Source of the DNA: Ctenosaura bakeri
Lineage: Eukaryota > Chordata > Lepidosauria > Squamata > Iguanidae
Length of the DNA: 64,000 nt
NCBI GenBank assembly: GCA_948474755.1
Contig: CAOLHI010001151.1
Span: 62,001-126,000 of the forward strand
Direction: 5' to 3'
This document shows positions 32,201 through 41,200 of this stretch, piece after piece (within the stretch, counting starts at the first letter, position 1; each line of letters opens with the position of its first letter). A model generated the notes under the pieces. The model saw only the letters and a program-made list of their open reading frames with translations, did not search any database and was not told the origin of the DNA. Made by a program: the position numbers and the translations under genes.

Positions 32201-35200
32201 TTTGAATAATCAAGGTCTGGCCTACTCATAGAGCAGAATGAGGAGGCAGAATTTAGAGCTGGAAGAGGGGACTTGCCTACTTCGGATCAGGATGGGATTG
32301 AAGATGCCACTACTGAATTGTACCCAATATTAAAACAAAGAATTGCCCTGTAAGTACAAAGCACATTGGGCAGAAAGAAGATGTTCCCCTTTGCTGTGCC
32401 AATTTTCTCTTTTTTCCCCCATGTTCATAATTCCTAATGATGATTTTTTCCTTGCCTGCAATAAAAAATGAAACAGTTCATTTGTCCTCTCAGAGCTATA
32501 TTCTTTACCACCATGGAGGGGAGCACAGGCAGGAGGCAGGCAGGCATGTGCACAACAAGGAATAGTGGGACTGCATATTTGTGAGCCGCTTGTGTGGCCA
32601 AAGTTTAGTACCATCATCCAAGATACTAATACGAAGGTGCTCTCCAAAGAGAGCTCTTTGGAGTGAACATCTTAAACTCAGGAGGGGAAAAAACAATATC
32701 AGAGCTCTTTGTGGAGATGGCAGGCTATTTAAGCAAGTAGGTTTATTTATGCAATTCCACCTGCATTGCTTTTTCTTCATGTTTTCAGTGCAGTTTGAAG
32801 GCTCACTGGGGAAGCTGACAGTCTCTAGTGTGAATAACCCCCGGAAAATGATTGATGCTGTTGTGACACTGCGAGGTGAAGAAGATGTAAGTTTCCTGTG
32901 CTGTGCTGACTCGGCTCCTCAGTAGTTATCTTACTGTCCTCTATTCACGTTTTTCTTTCAAGTATGATGTCTTGTAATGAACAGACTTTCTTGTTCTCTG
33001 CTTTGCTCTGATTGCAGAGGAGAGCTGCACTTGGGCAGTCTTCCTAGTATTTTTTCAACATTCTCTTTCTTAGGAAACAAAAGAGAAGCAGGTTCGTGAT
33101 AAACGGCGTCAGACTCTCTTCATGATTGAGAAGGTAAGCTTTAATTCTAGCATGATATTAAAAAGGGAAGTCCTAATCCATTGCCTGGCATGGCAACAGC
33201 TTATATTGAATCTTTTCTGTGGTGCAGGTAACCATGTCCCTCTCCTTAGATTTAGATGAGAAAGACTACAACTAAAATTGCAGAATGCCCTTCAGATGGT
33301 TTAGTGATTACTTCTGTTTTTGGGATAACCTCTTGCTTACAGTGCAGTTTACTCTGAAGTGAAGTTAGTCTAAATTAATGGTCTGACTTGGCAGGCAGAA
33401 GTGCCTGTCTGTTTAAAGCAGCAGTCTTCTCCTTAAGAATTGTGAGTGCAGAAAAACCATTTTGAGAAGCCATTTCCAAATTATGTAGCATTCTCAAGAT
33501 ACGAGAACTGCAGTATTGTCTGGAATTGTTTCTGGGTTTTCCAGATACGTGTCTAAACCTGTTCTCTTGATAACTAGACATACAGCCTCCTCCTAGATGT
33601 AGAAGACTATGAGAGGCGCTACCTCTTGAGCCTGGAGGGTGACAGGCTAGCTTTGATGGAGGAGAGAAAGCAGAAGATCTGTGACATGTATGACAATCTA
33701 AGGGGGAAGGCACCCAACCAGGAAAGGTAAGAGTCTGCCCAGGAGGACACATGTTCCTGCACTATTCAGACAAAAACACAGTTCCCTTCAAATTTGGCCA
33801 TTTCAGCTACCCTCTGAGAAGAAGGAACTCCTTATTTGTTGAGAATGGAATCCTTGTACCAGAGGTGGGCAACACATGGCTTGTGGGAGAGGTATGCACC
33901 ATTCTGGCCACTTTAGCACATGCACCCATCCCAGCTTGCCCCCTCAGGGTCCCCACTACCAAATTTGCTGATTCTAGCCTCATACCATAGGACAAGGTTG
34001 GACAAAGTGTGGCCTGCAGGCCACCTACAACTTCCAAACCCTCTAAGTTTCTCTAGCCCCCCCCTTTCCCTGAACTGTGAAAGCTACCGTAGCAGTGTGA
34101 TTTTGGCTGAATGGTGGCAAATCACTGTAGGAAGTATCTATGGGGTAAGTGATCAGGAAGAAATAGTGATGATGTGTGTGCAACAGTGCTGAAGAGCCTT
34201 CCCCCCCTCTCCCCACAACTTCTTGAAGAGCTCTAGCTTATGAGTGAAGTGGTGAAGGAAGTGGTGATGATAGACAGGAAAAACTCCCTCCTATTGTGAG
34301 GGGCTTTGCTTTTTTCTTTGGCACTGAGAATCAGCTTCCTGGTTCAGGGAAAAGGAAGTAGGCTCAGCCTATCCACTTGTAGATGAAATCCAGCTGAGCC
34401 TGCTTTGATTTTTCCTGAAATAGGAAACTGATTCTTGGTGTCAAGAAACACTTTGACAGAGTGTCTCCTTGACAAGCTGCAGGTAGGAATTCTTTGTCTT
34501 CTCTGTCTCTCTAATCAGGTAGAATTATCCACACTGCTATGTGGGCCTCCACAAAGAAGGAATTGCTTTTGGTGCAGTAGAGGAGTGTTCTTTCTAACAA
34601 GAATATGTGTGCTGTCTTCCAGTAGGCTGAGTGATGACCCTTTTGTACAGATTATGTGTATACGGAAAGGAAAGCGTCTGGTTGGCCGGATCCTGCCCTT
34701 CTTCTCCACTGAGCAAGCAGCAGACGTACTCATGGCAACAGCCAGAAACCTGCCCTTCCTAATCAAGAAGGATGCTCAGGATGAGGTAAACACATCTACA
34801 GAGGCAGACTGTGTCACAGAGGGGTAATTTTAAGTGCTGAGAATAATTCAAGAATTCTCTTGGAGTATTTTACTTCTGTTAATAAAAGAAACAAAAGGAA
34901 AAATAATGTTCCACAGTCAAGATAAGTTGGTTGTCAGGAATTAAGTCAGTTGATGGAGGCTGCAGTCCTGAGATACTTCTCTGGAAGTACAGTCTAGTGA
35001 GCTTAGTGAGCCTTGCTTTTGCATAAACATGCACAGAACTGTTCTGTAAACGTCTTTAGTGCTCCAGGTCTTTCCAGTGTGCATTGTGGCTTGAAAGATA
35101 AAATTTTACAGATAGCCCTTAGCTACTGAAGATGTAGATGGCTCATGTTGGTGGTGGAAAGGCTAAAGCCATAGTCAGAATACATGCTCCCTCAGCTTTT

Positions 35201-38200
35201 CTTCCTCATAATATTTTGAGGATGATAACATTCCTTTAACTTTTCATTCCAAAAGCCACTAAAATAATACATTTAGTTAGGGGATGCTTCTCTCTCTATT
35301 TTTGCTCTCTCTCCCCTTTGCTCTTTTTCTTTTTTGCTGCTAACCATATTTGTACTAAACATTTTGTAATATGTTACGAACCGTTTTTCAAATTGTGGGA
35401 AGGAGTAAGCGAGAGAAAACAATGTGTGGGACAGAAACTGAAAAAAAATTACAGGGAAAACGAAATAGTATTTGTCTTCAAAGGGGTAGGAAAAGAGTCT
35501 GTCTTGTACCACTTGCTTCTTCCTAAGGTTATTTCCTTTAAAGATCTGATCATTTAGGTCAAAAACATTCTAGTTGTCTTCACTGAAATGCTGCATCCCT
35601 TTCAGCTTAGGCCTCAAAGATCTGCATTCCTTAGCTTTCCCTCTGGCTTTTCTTGTCCCCCAGGTATTTTGGACTGCAGTTCCTGCTGTCCCTAACTACT
35701 GACTGTTCAGCTAAAGGTGCTGAGATGTGGTCCAAAACATCAGGAGGATATTCATTTAAAAGACTGTATATGACCTTATGCTGAATACTTCCCCTGCATT
35801 ACTAGCTTATCTTTGAAATGGATGGCAAATATTAACAGGTATTAGGCCCCTTGAGCTTTTGGTTAAGATCAGTTGTGGCACAGGGTTAGTGCTATTGATC
35901 AGGATAAAACTGTTCTGTTTCCAGTGCTGATGTCATGCTATTTCATTTTGCTTTAGTCCGCATAGTAACTCTAATTTCACCTTTGATCGTTTGTTCTACT
36001 GAAATAGTATCATGTTCTTTGGTTTATTAAAAATGGTGCCATCTCATTTCTGCTCAGAAATGATCCAGTTTGTGTCTAGATTTGCTCTGGACCCCCTTCT
36101 GGCTTGTGGCATGTTCTGTGTGTAAATAGTATGGCTTTAAAAAATTGTCTCCTTCCTCAGGTGCTACCCTGTCTACTGAGGCCCTTCTCCCTTGTTCTCT
36201 ATCATCTTCCACTGGGAACTGTGGCCAGCATCCTGCAGCAGCTAATGAACCTACCTCAGAGCACAACAGCAGCTCCATCGGCCAACCAGCACCTCACTGC
36301 TGTGCTCCAGAACAAGGTTTGTTTTTATCTCTGTCTCACTCAATGTACCATTAAGCTATTGGTTTAGGATTTCACTGTTCTGTGTGTAAAAGGTGTTATA
36401 ATTGGGGTTTAAAGAGCAGTGTGCTTTAATTTCCATTGTTAATGACAGTTTGGTGTCTGTTATAGATAAAGCACTGATTGTGGATTTTTCTTTTATTTCA
36501 TTTAGCTGAATTTTTATTTTGCATGATGATGATCCAGGCCTTTTTAATTCTAAATAGGAATTGCTTAGTCCTTGAAAATAAGGTAGACTTAACTTAGAAA
36601 TCATTACAGCAGTTCTCAACCTGTGGGTCGCAACCCCTTTGGGGGGGTCGAACAACCCTTTCGCAGGGGTTGCCTAAGACCATCAGAAAATACGTATTCC
36701 CAGTGGTCTTAGGCTCCATTCTCTCCTCGGTGGTGGTGCGCAAGCGCGAGCCACGCACTCGCATCCTCCTGCCGTCTTTGGCAGGAGCGCGTGCGGCCAC
36801 AGCATCGCCACAGCAGGAGTGGTGGTACACAAGCGTGAGCCACGCACTCACATCCTCCTGCCCCCTGTTCGGAAGGGACTGAAATTGCTCCCCTTCTCCA
36901 CTACCGGGAGAACCTCCCGTCTGACGGGCCAACTTGGGGGGGGGTGGCGGCAGCACGAGGGGCAGGCCCCCTCCTCGCCACGGCCCCTGCCCCACTCACC
37001 ACGGAGGGGGGCACTGTGGAAGGGCCGGGGAGCCGCAAGGTGACGCTTTTCGGGGGGGGGCAAGCTGTGCCTGGCGCAAAAGACAAAGGTGCTGGGATTC
37101 CTCCCCCCTCCGGGCAGGGTTGACACTCTGGAAACTTTTCCCACACTGCCTCCCCCAGCGGAAACGAGAGCGAAGCAGAAGCAGAGCCCAGGGGGTGTTC
37201 TTGGAGTTTTTCCCCGGGGGAGACATGCGCCTCCTCTTTCCCTCCCTGCTCGTCCTCTCCTTTCCTGGCCGGCGAGGCGGCCTTTGCCAGAGAGGAGGCT
37301 TTGTAAATAATAAATAAATAATTTTTTGGTTGGGGGTCACGGCATTAGAAAGGTTGAGATCCACTGCTTTATTAGAAAGAAGAGAGCATAGAATTGCTAA
37401 CCTAATTTCTTATCTCTCCCCACTGCAGTTTGGACTCTCTCTTCTGTTCTTGGTCTTGAGCCGTGGAGAAGAACTGCAGAGTTCAGACTCTAATACAGAG
37501 CACACACAAGACAACCAGTGGTGAGTCTGAGCAGCCCATCTCCAGCAGTTAAAATATATTTCTTTAAAAATCAAATGTATTCATTTTGATATTTAACCAG
37601 ATCCAGAGAATCCACAACACTAAGTGAAGGCTAGTCACTAGGTTGGGACTTTTCCAGCTCACAGTAAGTTACCAGACTTCAGCTCTAGTCAGCATAGCCA
37701 ATGGAGAGGAATGCTGGGAGTCTCAGTCCAAAAACATCTGCGGTGCTGCCTGACTCTGACAACTGAATTTAGGTCTTAGAATTCATACAATTCCAAACTG
37801 TATTCTAGTCTTACATATCAGATCAGAGGTAAATAACTGCCAAGGGTACATTGGTGCTCCAGGTAACCTTGGAAGGCCATAAAAAGTTTTGAAAATTTTG
37901 TTTTTGCGTAACTAGTGCACCCTGGGGGTGCACTGAGGAGCATTTTTTTCTTGCATGCCATATTAATAGGAAGTGACTTGGAAGTTGAGTCCCAGGGTCA
38001 CTTCCCGTTGGAAAAAAAGTCCTCTCCTGGGCCCAAAGTGGTCTAGGAATGAGGAAACCATGCCAAAATTATCTCCCATACTCTCAAGGGGACATTTGGA
38101 GATTGAAAAAAATGGTTAGCAGGAGTGTGGGAGCTGTATGTTGCTCATGGCCTGGACTTTCCCTGCTTGTTGGTCTGTGTCAGTATGGGCAACTATGGAA

Positions 38201-41200
38201 AGTTTGGGGGCCACATTAGCCCCTTAGGGGACCTTGGAAGGCTGCATCTGCTCCTACAAAAAAAAATGTTTTGCCTCCAAAAGCCTTTAAGTGTTTTCAC
38301 CATGTTTTTGGTTTCAAAACAGGCTTCTCCTGGGTCTAAATTGGTCCAGGGCAAGTGTGTGTGTGAAAAATTTGGTAAAAATGCACCCCAGGCCCCCTAG
38401 TGGACATCTTCGAGCATTTGGGGGCAAAAAAGTTTTAGAAAAATGGAAGAATTGTTTTTGACCCCAGGGTCAAAAAACATACCGTAAAGTGTAAGCGTGT
38501 GGGTGGATCAGTGGGTCGGTGGGAGGGAGGGGGAGAGATCCCTGGGAGCTGCACTTTGCCCTCTTCTGGTCTATGTCCTGTTTTCCAAGGAACTCGGAAG
38601 GACTTTTTGTCCTTGCTGTCATCTTGTGAGGTAAACTGGACTGAGAATTTGACTTGCCTCCAGCTTTGAGTATCACAGATGAGTGGCGCTTAGACCCTGT
38701 GGTGCTTAGACTCTTCTGTCCAGCACTATTCAAAAAGTGCAGCATCATAGCCCATAAGGTCCTTGCCCCCTTGAAGCCTCATCTCACTTCACTTTAGAAG
38801 GTGGGGGTATTGTGAGCATGACCCCTTGATATAGATCTTTAAAGTTTGAACAGCTGATCCTCCAGTTCCTAGCTTGCAAGCCCTGGAAGGCTTTAAAGAT
38901 CAAAAAGGGTGTTGAACTTAACATAGAAGGAACTTGCAATTCAAAATTTTGGATTGAGGGATGGTCTGGAGAGCACATGAAATTAGCCTGAACATACTTT
39001 CATTGGCATAAGTTTCTCAATTTAACTTTTTCTTGCTGCTGTTACACACATCCAGAATAACACAGCATCATTAGGAGGGGGCTTTTTGGGCAAGGAAGAG
39101 ACAGTCCCTCAAACCCTTCACATTGACACTGTGAATGACACAGCAGTCTTTCTGAAATACACTAGCAGTACATTTAAAAAAGAGAGAGAGAAAAATTGCC
39201 GCAACAAAATAGGAAGCTGAAAGTCTATGTATCTGCTTTGCAAGTAGTTGAGGCTGACAAGCAAGACAGTTCCATTTTCCCTGAGCTCTCTGAATTGTGC
39301 CTGGAAGCAGACTGGTAAAATATATGTGCTATTTGTACCTGTTGGAAAACCTAGCTGCAGTGTCCTGTGCCAACTGAAGTTTAAAACAATCTTCAGAGGC
39401 ACCCCAACCCTAGATTGCAGTGCGGTAATCTGGTCTAGATGTTTTCAAGGATTGTGTGATGTATTGGCTGGGGATGATATTTTCCTAAGAGAAACCATGG
39501 CCTCAGAACTGGAAAGTCGGCTTTCTCCTATAATAACTTTCAAAACTTGCTGTGGTTTTTTGATGCAAGAAAAGCTCACAGAATATCCTCACAGGCACTG
39601 AGTTCTAGCATTCAGAGTGGGTTCTGGGGTTGCCTAGTTAAGATTTCTTAGAGAACAAATACTTGACTGTGTGCTTGCTAACTTATCAAACCCTGTCACA
39701 TCACACTTGGGTGGAAGCTGCAAGGCTTCTTTATCAAAGGATATTACTTCAGCAAGCTTAAAGTCTGATGAACTCTCCCTGTAAAGTTTAGAAACAAATT
39801 GTCATTGAGTCTGCTGTTCTCTTCATCCTGACAGTTTAGAATGGAAGGGAGGTTTCAAAGTTAACATGCTTCTATTGCAGCATGCTCTCGTGGAAAGCTG
39901 CACACGCAACCACTTGGTGTGAATTGTCAAAGTACATTACACTCAGACTTAATTTATTGTTTGTGGAAGAAACTTGGATTCCTCTTCACAGGGGAAAATG
40001 GCCAGGATGGTAACTCTATCAGTTCCTCTTCCCCTCTGCATGTTCCCAGAGCCACTTCCCATGAAAGTCAGAAGGGTCCCCTAACCTCTCTAGCAGGAGC
40101 AGCTTTTCAGCAGGGTTGAAGGGAGGGAACAACTGGCAAAAATCACCACTCTTATATACTTTCTTCATTACTGCATTATTGAGTGCAGCTCTGGAGCCAT
40201 CCCATAAAATTCTGCATTCTAAGATCATTCTCTTGCATGCCTCCCTATTCCCCCCCAACCACCAGCTTTTGATGCTTGCAAAAACTGAAATATTGTCCAT
40301 AGCTTCTTATTTTTCTTGAGTGGCCATTTCTTGAATTTTATTTATAGCCACAAAAGTACTTTTAAGTAGCTCCAGCAAACTGAGAGCGGGGCATATTTCT
40401 TATTACCTATTCAGTTTCCTTAAGCCAAATGAGATCAAACTAAAGTACAATTCAGGCAATTAAGTTGTTTAAGTGATGGCTAGCAGTGGGAAGGGGACAG
40501 AGGTTCATGGATAGACTCCACATTTAAAGTCCCCAACCTTCATGCATTAAGCTGGAAAGTCAAAAGAGGATTCGCCTAGTGTTCACTGAAGTGAACACAA
40601 GTAGAAGCCTCCACCCTAGGGTGGGCAACTGTGAGGGGCTAGGGGGCTGCCTTACCCCACTGCCAATGTGCCTTGGAAAGTCACATTCCAACCCAGAGAA
40701 TCTTAAAAAAAAAGCCCCCATACACTGTCTTTGGGGGTCTGAGAACATTAACATGTTTTTTGCCTCTTGAGCCATTTCTTGGCCCAGAAGAGGGCATTTT
40801 TAACTTCTGGGGGGGGGTGTTTTTTAACGGTCTCTCCTGGGACTAAAATGGCCTGCGAGGGAGAAGCATGGTGAAAAAGCTTCTAGAAGGCATTCTGAAT
40901 TTACAGAATGGCACCTGGGTGGGCAGCATGCCACCTGTGGGCCACAGCCATTCTCTACATGAAAATTTACTTTTTGTAGGCCACAATTTCCAGGCATATC
41001 CAGCTAGCAGGGCCAGTGGCTGTGAGGCTCTGTTCAGACTTTAAGCTCAGCACTGAAAAGTTGGGCTGATGGAGGCAGGGCTTACATACTATCCCACCCA
41101 TACACATTTTTCGCTCTGTTAGGGCTTACAGGAGGACTTCTTCCACAAGTAGCCTTTTGATACTTCTCTCTCTCATCTCAATCTATTTCTTGAGGATAGT

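Noticed and set aside
36594..37364. Cluster of 70-133-codon frames on both strands in PATL1 intron 16
   Set aside because: They fall in the GC-rich interior of a transposon. Frames overlap on both strands with no recognisable domain, as expected from composition.
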